Of a stretch of DNA of 64,000 nucleotides, positions 1-13,604 are shown piece after piece. The notes beneath the pieces were generated by a model that saw only the letters and a program-made list of their open reading frames with translations, searched no databases and was not told the DNA's origin. The translations under genes were made by a program, and so were the position numbers. The stretch lies in contig ML677326.1 in assembly GCA_007922305.1 (NCBI GenBank), positions 50,686,460-50,750,459 on the forward strand. Reading direction: 5' to 3'. Positions within the stretch are counted from its first letter, which is position 1, and each line of letters starts with the position of its first letter. The DNA comes from Dermatemys mawii (lineage: Eukaryota > Chordata > Testudines > Dermatemydidae).

Positions 1-71
1 AGTCTTGTTTGTGGTGTTTCTCCAATATAATGCCACATTGTTCCTCTCTGTTATTAAAAAGCTTTTGGTAC

Positions 72-922
72 TGTGATGGAGTCAGACCAGAAGGATATAG
101 TAGAGTGCTGGAAGGCAGGTATATTAGTCTCAGGATGTGCAGGTCCCTGTTCCCTGGATAGCCAAACAAAGGCTACTCCAGGCCAATCAAGACACCTGGG
201 GCCAATTAAAAACCTTCTAGAAAGGAGTAGAAACAGCTAGCCTAATTGGGACACCTGAAGCCAATCAGGGACTGGCTGAAACCAGATAAAAACCTCCCAG
301 TTAGTCAGGTGGGCTGTGGGTGTCAGGAGCTGTGGAAGGAAGTTATGCTGTTGGTGAGACTGAGTGTTGGACAACATATCATCCAGAAGGAAGGAGGCCC
401 TGAGGTAAGGGTGAAGTGGAGTTTGAAGAAGCGGGGACTGCTGTGGGGAAGTAGCCCAGGGAATTGTATTGTGTTTTGTGCCTAAAAGGTCAGCCATCTT
501 AGCTGATACTATTAGGGTCCCTGGGCTGGAGCCTGGAGTAGAGGGCGGGCCCAGGCTCCTCCCTTTTCCATCTTCCATACTGGCCTGTGATTAAGGTAAC
601 TCATTAGGTGGTGACTCTTGCCAAGTATACTGAGAAAGGGAGGTCACTCTGGGGCCTAGATGAGTTTCTGAGGCCCCTAAATCTGCCAGGAAGCGCAGGA
701 CCCACAAGCACAGACTTGGAGCTTTGTCACAGTACACTCAGACTCCGTCCTTGTGAGAAGGGAAGTATTGCCTCTTAGAGGCGCCCAGAGGGGTGGTATG
801 TGGTGGTTCCAGGTCACTGGGTGGGGGCTCGAGCCAGTTTTGCATTGTGCTATTGGAATGGAACCCCTAGATATGGAACCTGGCCCTTGTTGCTGCCAGT
901 TCTGACGGGCAGAAGGGTTACA
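72..922 (+). mobile_element. Solo LTR-type repeat (turtle interspersed family)
   Basis: The block opens with TGTGATGGAGTC and closes with GAAGGGTTACA, giving the TG...CA ends usual for LTRs. It is richer in G+C than its flanks. The inner text (AGTAGCCCAGGGA, GAGTAGAGGGCGGGCCC, CCTTGTTGCTGCCAG) matches a repeat I know from many chelonian sequences. No gag or pol reading frame adjoins it, so it reads as a solo LTR. Only three flanking bases (TAC) match on both sides, too few to call a target duplication. The short ORFs inside it are not genes. Confidence 0.6.
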
Positions 923-1913
923 TACAATTGTATAGTTTAATAATGTAATATATAAAAATCAAAATCAGCATGAAACATTTTGGTATTGCTGAAATAAAGC
1001 CTTGAAGTCAATGTAACTTTTTTCCTAGAATTTTGTTAAGTGAGAAATTTTTGAAATTTGTTGTTTCAGTTCCATTTTGGAACAAAAAAGAACAATTCAC
1101 AACTATTGAATTTCCCACAAAATGGAAAGTCTGGTTCCCATCCAGCTCTAGTACTTACAAAGAGGGCAGAGCATGTTACTTTTCTCCTATGAATATTATG
1201 ATAATGTAGCTCTGCCTACTTTGGAGACATAAGTGAAATGGAGCATATTATGCAGGAAGTAGAAGACTGCTGATATGTAAAATGTTATGCATGGAGGCCT
1301 GTCATGATTGGAGAGGGTGCACCCACCCTTTAGTGAACTACAGGATCATGGCCCTAGTTGGCATTTTTAAATTACTCTGTTCACCACAATATTAACAGTA
1401 ATTTTGGTTCAGTATTTTGTTTCCAGAGACATGACTTCACCAAACAAAATATTATTTGTAACATCAATTAAAACATATTAAAATAAAAACAAACCAAATG
1501 AAAGTATATATTACTTTGTTTTAATGTTAACTATCTCCCATATTCCCCTCTCTTCTCTATTATTATAGAGTTTATCAAAGAAAAGGCCATCATTATGACA
1601 GTCTCTCAGATGATATTAGATTTTCTTGTACTACTATAATGCCTATAGAAAACTTTCAACTGATAATAGCTAGGCAGACAGCCAGGAGGGGCTTCTGATA
1701 TTTCTTCACATCTTATACATTAGAAAATAAAAATAAATTACTCCCAACAATCTTGCTGTGCACATATCCAGACTATGTTCTTATAACTGTTTCCTTTGTC
1801 CTCACCTCCTTTATTCCTTCTGAGTGTTTGTAATTCTGACTTGTTGAGTCTTATCCTAATTTGATTGCAAGCTTTTCAGAAAAGGGATTGCTTTGTACAA
1901 AGAATACAATTCC
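923..1913. other. No gene seen
   Basis: AT-rich sequence. I see no coding pattern, RNA gene or clear repeat. Confidence 0.6.
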
Positions 1914-2111
1914 TCACTCCTGACTGCAGCCTTTTGCAATCCCCTGTAATATAAAGAAATACATAGGATGAAATAGTGGTCCCATTAGTTTTGCCACAGA
2001 CATCATTAAGGCCAGGTCTCCATCTTTACCAGTTTTCACAAATTCTGAATTGAGTATTCCAGAGTGGGTGACCCTGTCCAGGAGAGGTTTAACGTTATCT
2101 ATCAGCCGCAC
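1914..2111 (-). pseudogene. Possible death-fold (CARD-like) exon remnant
   Basis: The minus strand is open for about 65 codons. The first third reads like helix 1-2 of a CARD or related death-fold domain (pattern V-x-PLLDRV-x3-G-I-L). The rest departs from any pattern I know. Upstream on the minus strand there is a pyrimidine-rich run ending in TGTGCGG, which could be a decayed splice acceptor (TGTGCAG). There is no normal ATG and no neighbouring exon that I recognise. It may be an exon relic of an innate-immunity gene or chance. Confidence 0.22.
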
Positions 2112-2860
2112 ACAGAAGAGGTAAAGGAGGGGATTGTCTTAGGTGAAGGAAGGAAGGCTTTATATGATGGAATCTGAGAAACACAAGACACCCACAAACA
2201 GATTGCCCAATTTGAATTTCTAAGCAATCAAAGGATTCTCAGGCATTGCAACTCTTCTCATTTACTGATTTAGCTCCATAGCAATAAGTACAAGAAATTC
2301 TAGAAGAATTCTGGATAATGCTTCATTGGGGATGGATGAAAACAGGTCAGGAGTAATGATCATTAGAAGCTTGAAGTAAAGCAGAGAAGTTTCCGAAATG
2401 TTGGCAAATTCCAGCTTTTTATACGGACATATCTTTACATGTTTTGAGAATGTTTTTCCTTCCACCCCAGTACTCAATCAATAACAGGTTTCAGTCAAAA
2501 AGAATTTTTTTCTTTTTCTCTAACACAGAACAGATTATTTATTCTTAGCACAGAGGAGAGCATTCCTAGGGTTTCAGAGCAATTTAGATTCTCTGTCAAG
2601 GTAATTTGTACCAAAAAACATCAAAATCATGTTAGTACAGTTAGTAAAATAGTGATTATGTTATTGCCAGGCATCTCATTCTCAATTCATATCATGGAGC
2701 AAATAAGAGCACCTAGATTAACAAACAGTCTGAGGCAGGGAATTTCTGGAACTTGCCCACATGAAGCAAAAGGATCATTAGGCGGTACAGCAGTGTTTCT
2801 TCTCCTTCTGAGAAAATAGGCATGATTATGCAATAGCTTATTTTAAAACCTGACATAGAA
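2112..2860. other. No gene seen
   Basis: AT-rich sequence. The two minus-strand ORFs here show no recognisable domain. Confidence 0.6.
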
Positions 2861-3110
2861 ACAAGCTTTTGGAAGCTGTACCAATTGCTATCACAGCACA
2901 CAACAACTTTTATGTGTATCTGTAGACATGAAGACCTTCTTACACCTTACACCTTACACCTTCTTACACCTTACAAGCTTTTGGAAGCTGTACCAATTGC
3001 TATCACAGCACACAACAACTTTTATGTGTATCTGTAGACATGAAGACCTTCTTACACCTTACACTTTACACCTTCTTACACCTTACACCTTCTTACACCT
3101 TACACCTTAG
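2861..3110. repeat. 112-bp tandem duplication with TTACACC minisatellite
   Basis: A unit starting ACAAGCTTTTGGAAGC occurs at 2861 and again at 2973, exactly 112 bp later. The copies are identical for about 90 bases before the first mismatch. Each ends in a run of CTTACACC/TTACACC units, and the second run is longer, up to about 3110. This creates a 60-codon frame of repeated Leu-Thr-Pro that is not a gene. The near identity implies a recent event. Confidence 0.9.
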
Positions 3111-6100
3111 CCTGCTAAGGGTTTTTAATACAATCAAAAATAACTGACTTAATAGTTAATGACCAACGGATTGATTTGGTTCTTTAGAGTGATGAGAAAG
3201 TTCACATCCCTGGCTTTAATTTATGACTCACTTCTCCAACACAAAAATGGTAGAACAGAAAGCAAATGATCTAGCTACATTTGCATCAACCGTTTCAGTC
3301 TTCTCCTGCCACAGAACTCAGTCTTTTCTCAAGTACCCGTGAATTCCATGCCACCATAAGTGGGACCATCAAAGAAAAAAAGTAAATCATTTCTCTGTAA
3401 GTGCCAGATTGGAAGCTAAATCAGCAGCATAAAAGCAAGTCTAGCCAAGAGAATATTGCACTATCATGCAGGAGACCAGGACACAGTAGTGATCTGGGAT
3501 TTCTTCTTTCTGGTTCCGCAGATGCTCAGAATGCCTGTGAGAAATCCTCACTCTCTCAGGTGGAGAGATAAAGCTTTACACCATTTTTTTTAACAGAACT
3601 TTTGTTAACGAAACAGCATGCAGAGGGTGCCACAATTAGAAATGTGAAAAAAATGGGTCTGGTAGGAAAATGTTTTTTAATTTCCAGAATGCACAAATAA
3701 TAGTAAGAATTCAAAATCAAGAGCACTGGTTTTCTCTACCAAAATAGAAACCCTTTGATTCATGAGGCTGGTGAACAAGGTACCACCGTGGCCACAGCTG
3801 CATAACAAGAATATCAGACCTCAACTGCAGAAATCAAACAATGTTCGAGAAACTGGGGACAACAGAGAGTCTTTATGAAAGTTCAGAAAGATCTAAATAT
3901 AGGTGTTTTGAAAATATATAAATTGTATTAAAATATTTTCAATGTAGTTTATGTTTCCTTATTACCACAGTTGTCAGCGAGTTCAATAAACAGATTTACA
4001 ATGCATTAAAAACAATCACACCCAAACCATACCATAAGAATGAATGTGAATGTAAATAAAAATATTTCAGATCCAAAAATGGGAAAACTCCTCATTTCTC
4101 CACGACACATTGTTTTAGTAGACTTAAGTATTTGCAGTAAAGGGAAACTGGATGTATTGACTCAAACACAGTGCAACCTACATCAAAGTCATTTTCATTT
4201 TTTCTTAAGTAGAGAAAGACTGTTGAATGTTTATGGGGTAATAAATCAGAAGAATATTACGAACATTCAATATGCACACATATTTATAATAAAATACAAA
4301 GCCTGGAATCTTCTGCTTTGTATAAAAGCACCTTTATGTATTAATCAAATAGACTGGAAACCATAGTAAATAGTGATAGAGAGAGATCTTAGTGTCTACA
4401 TGTGTAAACACCTACCACAATTCTAATGCTCTCTTGACAAAAAAGTGTGTTATTCTGTTTATGTAAATATTGATCTTGGTTTTTCAATGCTGCAGAGCAC
4501 ATGTGGTTTTCATTTCATTCAATAAGTGTTGTGGGTGCTCAGCAGTTCTAAATATCTGGTGTATAAGGCCTAGCCCTGTAAGAGTTAAAATAGCCATTTT
4601 CCCCCTCATCAGGCAGAAGAATATAATGGAATTTCTCTGCACACTGCCTTCCTCCAAGTGCATTAGATACAGAGGTGCAATCACTGAAGCAAAGTTTATC
4701 ATGGTCATCTATCAACTGTTCAGAAAGCCAGGCCCTAACAGATCCTGTGTCATTCTGATGGACTTCACTAGTTATGCAGCAAGTTATTTCAGTGCATTAG
4801 GAAATGTCGGCCTAATCTCTGGCTCCATTTGCCAAATGAGTGAGGGTTGGAAGCAGCACATATATGATGCATCTCAGAATAACAAACCATTTATTTTAAT
4901 TTTTTATACTGAAAAGACTGGAATGCATAAAATCTCAAGTAATTTGCCTATGAAGTACTAAAGGCACAAAGGAAACTTTTTTCTTCTGATATGAAGCTAG
5001 TATTTCAAACAGAAGATTTTTTTAGAATATTTTCATTACAGTTACTTGAAAGGAAAAATTCACTGTGCTGGAGTCACACAAAGGAAAAATTTGTTTTTGT
5101 TTCAATTTTAATGAACAAATGGCATTGTTTTACTATTTGTTATTTTAAAGACTAATTAAGGCATATTGTAGAGATAATTACTGAACTTCACTAAGTATAG
5201 GAAACTGTGACTACCTAAATACTGAACTGTACTTCCCATACTATTAAATAAATATTTCAAGGGCCTCTTGGCCAGATAATGCTTTTAGATTGGAACTGGG
5301 CTGTTAACACTGAATTATGCTAAGATTAGCTGGGAAAATGGATTGAAACAGAAGGAGAGGTTTACATGGAGTCCCAAAGATATATAACAGCTGATGTGTG
5401 CTCAATTTTAATTGCATGCCTATTTTCTTGGGTGTGCAGCTATTACTTTACCACCTACAGCATGTGTACACTGTTATTTTGACGTCAATCTAAAAATTGA
5501 AAAAAAGAGCACCCCCCCCCCTTATTGTCAAAAGTTGAACCTCATTTGTGTTTTGCCTCAATATAGATCTGGGTGGGAAATTTTTCACAACAAAATTATA
5601 TGAAACATTTGTCCAATTCTTTTGACAAACAATTCAGGAGTTCAAAATATTTTGGTCAGCTCAACTTATAATACTCCAGTTGTTGATATAAAGGGTTGGA
5701 TTTTGATTACTGCAACAAACATGCCCAGGAGAGTAAGAGGGAGTAAGGCTCCTCACATTCTCCCTTAGGGCTGCTTGAATTGTTACTCGGGGAGTGGGAA
5801 GGAAAGCAAGGGTTGTGTGCTCAATACTCAACCGGGAGTGGCAAGTGGGCAAGGGGAGGGTTATAGGAACTAGTCCTGCACAAAGTGCAAAGTCATCGAT
5901 AACCTGAAAACGGGTGAAATCATTTACTTCCCTTCTGGAGCAGGCAAGGAGTACAAGAAGAATTGTGACTGACACATTCTCTTCCCAGAGCTCACACTTG
6001 AGGTGCATAGCTGGGCAGTAGCCCTTACTCAGCTAGCAACTCAATCTAGACTCCAGAAATGGGATGAATGCTCATTGTGATACATTTGTACAGCTCCCAT

Positions 6101-7161
6101 TGCCAGTTGTTACATTTTACCAGTGATTCTATGTGGATGAGAGAGACTCCTTTACTTAAATCTTTCAGACTATCCTTGGTAACTTCCAGATCACTGAAAA
6201 CAGAGTACTTCCAAACATACACAGAAAAACATACCTGTTTGTCACCTAGGGCAGCCAGTGATTTTAGGGATAGTTTCCAGCTAAGCCCAACTTTCAGTAC
6301 TAACAACCCTAATGCTATCATTTTAACAAGGAGGAAGCATATTTTAATATATAACATATGGAAAATGCAAATATTATATACACAATAAAGCACAGTTACT
6401 ATAAAATGAGCATAAATATAAATTATTAGAAGACACAGACATTTCATTTGTAACATTATTAGAAAGTAAGATTCAAATTACTTTTTGGCTATTTACAGAA
6501 TATGTTTCTCTAAGGAGAGGTGAAGTATATGATCCATTATGAGATTCAGGTATGCAAGTTTCCACAATAAATATCTGTTTAACTGATCATAAAAAATGAA
6601 TTCTGCCCAAACAACTTGAAATTGTTTGATCTGCTTCTGAACTGCGTTAACTTGCATACTATCAGTTTTTTCAAAACATCTTTTAATCATTTTATATGAA
6701 TGACAATGGCTTTCAAGCTAGGAATAATTTTTCTGGTGATTTATTTTCTCTTTTGTCATTTCTCTTATTCATACTCTTGCAACATAATTATTGAGTGTTC
6801 AGTAAGCTTTTAGTGAACAAAAGTTCTTCAAGCTTTGAAGTGAAAAAATTATCAGATTAATATTCAACTAAAACTTTATGTTTTCAAACCTGAAAATTTC
6901 AACTCATATGCAGGGAAAATTTCTTTGAAAAATAAAATGTGAGCGCCTTGGAGAGCCACTTCTGTTTGTGGTGAAAGAATTTTAAGGCTCCTCTGTTAAA
7001 TATTAATGGGAACCCAACTGAGACTTTGGGCAAAACTTTGCTCTATTTACAGTCCTGTAAATAGTCCCATTAGAACTATGAGTTATGATAATATGAAGTT
7101 ATTTAACTGTTATTACCAAAACAATTTATCCCTGATAACTAGAAAGTTAGCTGCTCTAGAC
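3111..7161. other. No gene seen
   Basis: About 4 kb of AT-rich DNA with a C(10) run near 5510. The longest frame (4470-4961, plus) has no recognisable domain and is probably chance. I recognise no repeat family here. Confidence 0.5.
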
Positions 7162-7335
7162 CAGGGGTCTTCAAACTTTTTCCCCCGCGGCCCATTGCTG
7201 CGGAGGAAGAAGTCTGGCAGCCCCCTGGTATGTCCGCCAAAATACCGCAAGAAGCGGACCTCTGGGTCTCGCGCACCCCCTGGGATGGTCTCAAGCACCC
7301 CTAGGGGTGCGCACATCCTAGTTTGAAGACCACGG
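7162..7335. mobile_element. hAT-type MITE, family A, with perfect 8-bp target duplication
   Basis: The element has 16-bp inverted ends, CAGGGGTCTTCAAACT on the left and AGTTTGAAGACCACGG on the right, matching at 14 of 16 positions. It is flanked on both sides by CTCTAGAC (7154-7161 and 7336-7343). An 8-bp duplication with CAGGG-type ends is the hAT hallmark. At 174 bp it encodes nothing and would have been moved by a transposase from elsewhere. The interior is GC-rich with CGC motifs. A longer relative lies at 32230-32478. Confidence 0.93.
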
Positions 7336-7752
7336 CTCTAGACTCTGCTGAGGGAAGGTATTTAGAATAAATATTGGACATTATAAATAATTTAACTAAT
7401 TCAACGTAACTAGAAATTATTCAGAGTCTAAACATAGAAGACACAAATTTCTGACATAAAATGATTATATAACCCCAAAATGAGTAGAAATTATTGTAAG
7501 ACACAGATGGGTGAGGGATCAGTGATACATTTATAAATATAGTACTGGGAGAAGTGTTCAAACACGTGTTCCCAAGATTTTAGACTAGTAAGTATTAGTG
7601 CTACTCACAAAAGAGTCAAATAACCCTGTGAGTGAAAAAAAAGCATTATAGAAATTTAATTGCTTGTACCAAGCAATGTCTCCCAGGAGACCTGCTTCTT
7701 ATATGCCTTTCTCCAAGCTCCCTCTCTCCTCTCCACCCCTGAGATCCCAAAC
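7336..7752. other. No gene seen
   Basis: AT-rich spacer between two MITEs with no recognisable feature. Confidence 0.6.
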
Positions 7753-7852
7753 TAGGGTGACCAGACAGCAAGTGTGAAAAATTTGGACGGGAGCTGGTAA
7801 TAAGCACCTATATAAGACAAAGACCCAAATATTGGGACATCTGGTCACCCTA
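7753..7852. mobile_element. hAT-type MITE, family B (TAGGGTGACCAGA ends)
   Basis: A 100-bp element with inverted ends TAGGGTGACCAGAC / ATCTGGTCACCCTA (13 of 14 pair). The flanking octamers TCCCAAAC and TTCCAATC agree at six of eight positions, consistent with an aged hAT duplication. Its left end (TAGGGTGACCAGACAGCAAGTGTGAA) is the reverse complement of the right end of the larger hAT at 54988-57249, and its right end corresponds to that element's left end. It is therefore likely an internally deleted derivative of that transposon line. Confidence 0.9.
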
Positions 7853-10800
7853 TTCCAATCCCATAGCTAGCCCCCTTAATGCCAGGCCATTTTGTCAAGA
7901 ATGACTGTAGGACATTACTTTATCCTGTCCTTTCCCAGTGTTTCTCTTGTCTTTTGCCAAAGCTCCTTTCTTGGGAAAGGTTGCCACGCTGACTCCCTTC
8001 CTTCTGATATCCCAAAGACTTTTATTTACCATCCCATGCCTTTCAGCAAGTTTTCATATTTAATTCAACCATGCAGCACCTGAGCTCGGCCTAATCTTAA
8101 AGTTCATATCAAACTCAGTAAATGGACTGATTTTTCCGAGGTGCTAAGCAGTAAGTGTCTTCATCAACATGACACTAAGAATACTTGGAAAACAAATTAG
8201 AGAGCAGGCTGGACTACAGCTTTCTTAAATGTTTAATGTCAATTCAAGTGTCAAATCATATATTGTTAAATCTGTCATCTAGGTTAGTGACGTTAACAAA
8301 ATAAAGGAAGGTTCTTCAAAAGACAACTGTCAAACAAGATAAAATGTGAAATTTAAAAGCCTTTTAAAAATGAGTTTCTTACTGTTAGAATTGGCCACAG
8401 TTAGCTAGCAAAACAATTACATTCTGTGACAGATTGCAGAAAAAATGACAACATTATTCAAAGGGTCTCTAAATTAGCAAATTTAACACAGTTATTTTCC
8501 CTTTTCTTTCTTGAAAGGGTCTTTCTGCTGTTATGCCATTCTTTAGAATGAATGGCTGGCAGGTGCTCTCGTGATTAGCACTGGACCATAATTGTACAGC
8601 ATCTAGTGACTACAATGCAAAATGTTTCTCAGTAGTGATATACCAACTCACATGCATAATAATTCAGATGATTTTAAAAAAGTTATTGCCAAAGCTGGTC
8701 AATAAACAATTTTTTTCTCCTACAATTTCCCCACCATTTTCACTGAAAATATTTGATTTTTGGTGGAGGAGGAGGATGAGGGAAAGGAGAGGTGGAAACC
8801 ACATGTACAACACACAAATCAGCTTTTGGATTTTTAATTTTTCAATAAACACTTTTTTTTTGTAAAAACATATACTTTGTGAAAATTTCAGTCCCGTCAA
8901 AAAAGGTACTTTCCATTTAAAAAAATCCTTTGATGGAATTTGTTTTTTAACCAGCGCTAATTTTTGGGAGTAGAAATAGAATTCCACTGACGATACTGGT
9001 GGCTCCTACAAACTACACATAGAATTCACTAAAACATTAACAAATGTTGATATAAACAAATGTTTTCCTTTAGTTTCAGATAAAATAACCCTTAAAACAC
9101 CAGGAATACAAATATTCAATTATTTTCCCACCAACCTGAGCTTCTTTAGTTGCTGACACAAAGGATCTGGTTTCCAAGAGCTCAGATGTGCAACTGCATG
9201 CATAAAAGGCATTGGATATGCCACTTCCAACCGGGCATGCAAACTGAGTGTTATACCTTGTATAAATTACAACTGCACAAATTGGGCATCCTGAAGAAGA
9301 AAAAAATCACTCCAGAAATAAGACACTTTATGAACTATGCTTAGATGCACAGTGAAGCATAGCATGACATAAAAAAAACTTTGAATTTGCCATTCCATAA
9401 TGATGATTATACTGATACCACAGACTTGTTCTGATTACCGGTGATGTTGGATATTGAGTTCTTAATGGCTCCTATTGTCTGACAAGTTACTATGTATTAA
9501 CAATAGTTTACTGTATTTCCAATTATGGTAAGTAGCTGTAAGTACAGAGTGATCAGGACTAGCAAGTCAGAGGGCAATGCCAGGCTTGTTGAGAAATGTG
9601 CCACTCCAGGGGATCTCCTGGTAGGCTCAGTTCGCAGAATGCCTACAAAGCCTGCACTAAGACTCAAAGGTGTTACCCCAAGGGAAGCAAGGATATCACC
9701 ACCAGCCCTCCCCTGAGGTTAATCTACGGCTTAGCTGTCCCTCATGGACATGGAAGAATGCAATTCATATGCCAACCGTGACCTTTGTGGATGGATCAGG
9801 ATTGAGATTCATTGCATTAACAATAGCTGTTTAAAAGGGATTAAGATTTGGTTAAGAGTGATACCCACAACACAAATCCACAAAAGCAAGGATATACCAA
9901 CTTATGGTACCTTTATCTCTCCCTAATGTCCATATAGCACTGACTATGAGACTGTAGATCACCATAAAAAACTTGCTTCTACTTGCAAAGGTAAAGAACA
10001 CATGACACATAACACTTTACTTTCTCTAATGGTACAACCACATACATTAACTACACCATCATTTGGAATGAATATTTTTTGTACAGTTCTTCATTTCCCC
10101 TTGAAGGGGGGAGGGTGCATTGGAGGGAGATCTCACTCTCAAATGTACTCCCCGGGAAGTGTGTTTTCCCCACTTGAAACTAAGCAAGTGTTTTGAAATT
10201 TTGTGTTTTAAAATCTTTTGCCAAGAAGATGAAAAATGTTGAACAAAAAAGGATTTTTAATAGAATGAAAACAATTTCATGCAATACTTAGGGCTCCGCC
10301 CCCCAGCTCCACTCATAGCTTTGCTACACTGGAAACTATGGGCTACTGCTCCTCTACTGAACAGAGGTTTCCAACAGACTACCTCCTCACAGCTTGCTAA
10401 TCATAGCTAGCAGCTCTCTTCTTTGAACTGAATATGTGGCTTCAATCACACAAGAGAAAAAGCAAAAGGAGAGGGCTCACCATTCCCATGTCAAGTAGAG
10501 CTCTCAACTATGCTGCCAAATTTTAAACTGACTCAGATCCCCAATTCAGGGAGGAAAGAGGGAGATCCACATCAAAATATCCCTAGTCTATGGAAAGTGC
10601 ACCAAACTGGGAATAAATGAAGCAACAGCCAAGTTGCACAAGGTCATTTCTAGCACAGCTGCAAACAGAATCCAGTCTTATTCACATTGCCTCTCATAAT
10701 CTGCCAGATTTTTTGATTGCCTATGAGGTCTTTAATCACTGCTCTACCCACCTAACAACCCACCCTTCCCATAGCTAGTAAGAGAGCCCAAAATTCCTGA

Positions 10801-12596
10801 ATCTCAATCCCCTTCCCTCCCCTGCCATTCATACTACCGAACTATGCATTTCCACTCCCTCTCCCCGCAGCTGAAAATAGAACTCTGGAATCCTGATGAC
10901 CAGCTTCCTACTACTATGTAACTAACAAGTGTGCAACCCAGTCACAAAATGTGTATGCCATTTCCCCCTCTAATTGCTGCTCCACAGGAAGAATAGCTTT
11001 CCCTGTATCTCAAATGATGGAGCTCCAAGCTGGGAATCTGAAAGTAGAGGTTTTAAGCCCTACTGATCATCCATACAAGATGGGTCTTCATTCTTGTGCA
11101 TGATAGCATTACTGTGTATCTAGTTCTTTTTTATTTTTAAAGTTTTCACACCCTGATGAAAATAAATTTTTAAAGAGACTTAATAGTGAAAAAACTATTA
11201 CAATCTGTCAACTACCGCGGAACAAGCAACAAAACAGCTGGCTTGATGTTTTGCTCATTTTCTAAACATTTTGGTGGTTTGTATCATGTCTGGAGGTTTG
11301 ACATTTGAGAACAAAGGTTTTAGAGAAAATGAGGGGCCATCTTCTCTGAGAACAGCCTGAGGTTTTCCGTCATATTGGAATCAATAGGAAATGTTGACCA
11401 TCTTTTGCTTGTATCCCACAGAAAGAAAATAGACTTATTTAGTGCATAAGTAGCTTTCAATCCCACTGAGTGGCTCCAGTCACATTGTAAGGGTTAGAAA
11501 TGATAATCATTTTTGAGTAAGGAAAAACTGACTATAATGGCACAAATGGGTAGTGGTGGAGTGGGAAGCAAGCACATTTGCTTTTATCTGACAACTGACA
11601 AAAGTCAGGTTTAAAATAAAAGGGTTCTGAAGAGATTCACGTGCTGAAATTTCATAAATTTTAAATTGATTTTACTTTGTAAACCAAGTAGCAGGCACAG
11701 CTGAAAATAGCCAGAAAATTTTTCCCCACCAATTTTCCACTATAAATATGGAAATGAAATATTTTTCCTATAAAACACACAGGTGTAATTCCTGCTTTAC
11801 ACAACACTCTAGAGCCAACTTCAGCATGAGTTGCTTCCCTGCCTCTCTAAGATGTTTTAATGCCAAACCAACTTTTCTTTTTATGTACCAAAATAAAAGA
11901 TCCTGAACTTTGATGGGTATTAAGACTTACTACTGTTGATGTCTGTAAAATACCAGGTTGTGGTCTATATCCCACATCTCTTTAATGAATAGGCAGCAGA
12001 AGGTTTGAAGTTTTGTGGCATTAAAAGACAGAATAAATGGCTCGCATTACACAGAATACCTTTTTGTAGGCATCAAACAAATCATTCCTGATTTCAGTGA
12101 TGCCTGCAGTAATAGATACAGTACCATCATAAATGTTATTACATTTGTCAAAATATTCAAGAGATATTCAGTTACTAAACTGTGACTTTCTGGGTCAGTG
12201 ATGACACCAAAGTATTATGTACCTTACTTCAGGCATCACTGAAAACCTGGGTAATTGATAACATTCAGATCAGTATTTCATTGGTCAAAGTGTCTGAGAG
12301 ACACCAAGCCATTACATTAGAAAGTTTCTGAATCAATGAATATACAAAGCATTACAATCCACACATGCTTTCATGAATGTCTATAAATATACCATATTAC
12401 ATACTACAGAAACAGTTATCCACCAAAAATATGCTCTTGTCTTCTATATTTTAGGAGGGAAATTCACAAATCCCTCATTCATTCTACAGTAAGACCATTT
12501 TAATGGAAAGATATCTCAACTAAATTATCTTGGTTTAAATCCATGAATTAACTTAAAAATAAACCTAATCAGCTTAAGTAAAAAAAAATTAAATAT
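7853..12596. other. No gene seen
   Basis: About 4.7 kb of AT-rich sequence. Short frames near 9.5-9.9 kb on the plus strand have no recognisable domain. I identify no repeat family. Confidence 0.5.
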
Positions 12597-12715
12597 AGGG
12601 CCAGATTATCAGGTAGTGTAAACCAGTCCTACATTTTATGTATTATGACCTCAAGAGAGCTACAAAATTAACACCAGCTGAGGTCCTGACCCAGATCTTT
12701 CAATGTAATTATAAC
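12597..12715. repeat. Old amniote MITE-like fragment
   Basis: It begins GGGCCAGATTATCAGG-TAGTGTAAA and ends near ACCAGCTGAGGTCCTGACCC, the two halves of a known inverted-end repeat (GGGCCAGATTCTCAGCTGG type). It is badly diverged. Confidence 0.45.
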
Positions 12716-13604
12716 ACCACAGTATACACAAATCAGCTAAAATGGCACCTTATTCTGACAGTATGTTAAGACAATACTGAACGTTTGCAGAAACATCAAT
12801 GGGGAGAAGAAGTAAAGATTTACTACCAGTAGTTTCCAAAGAACAACTCTCTACTAACTTCCTTTATGTCTGAAGATAAACTTCTAATTCTTTATAAATG
12901 GGCATTGTGTCTTCAATTATGTAGCAACAGGTGGTCATCTGAAGTTTTGAATGTTGTAAGATAGTAAAAGATGAAGACTTTGGTTGGAAGTTGCGTGCAC
13001 AACTAATTTCTAACCAAAACTTTTAAATAAAATGTGGTTTGTACATTGATACAGGTAGATACTAACTCAAGAATAATCTCAGTCCTTAAATGGTGACATT
13101 TTAGTCCCTTCTAGTCCTACATCAGGCATATTGTTCCAGTTCTATATTCCACTTTATTTTCAAGGTAAGTTGCCTCAGCACCATTTATATGGATGCAGAG
13201 TTACAGCTGGAAAATCTGGCTTTGATGCATGGAGAAAAACGATGAGCAATGCCTGTCCTCAGGGACTACTACACTGTGATGGACCTTGTACTGACCATAT
13301 AAGGGGAGGAGGCAGTGGCAAAGAACAGCAACTCTTAAAGTAGTATGTTAATAGTGTATAGAATATTCAGACCATGCTAGTGGTAGCCTCAGGCTTCTCC
13401 CTCTGTTTTTCAGATTCCAATCATAGTGAGACATTGACAATATTATTCTGCATACAAATGGAAGAAGAGGTGAAAACAGATAAAGAACAATAGTAGGAAA
13501 TGGAGAACAAGGAATTAAAAAAGAGAATATGGGAAGCATAAGCATGATGGCGAAGAGAAAATTAGGAAACAGAATATGAAATCAATAGAAAAGAGAGACA
13601 TTGC
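12716..13604. other. No gene seen
   Basis: AT-rich with nothing recognisable. Confidence 0.55.

Noticed and set aside
237..578. 113-codon minus-strand frame
   Set aside because: Lies inside an LTR-type repeat.
72..922. Clear target-site duplication for the first LTR
   Set aside because: Only TAC is shared by the flanks.
2928..3110. CRISPR-like array of short repeats
   Set aside because: Repeats are contiguous 7-8-bp units with no spacers, in a vertebrate genome.
4470..4961. 163-codon plus-strand open frame
   Set aside because: No recognisable domain, overlapping frame on the other strand, AT-rich context; probably chance.
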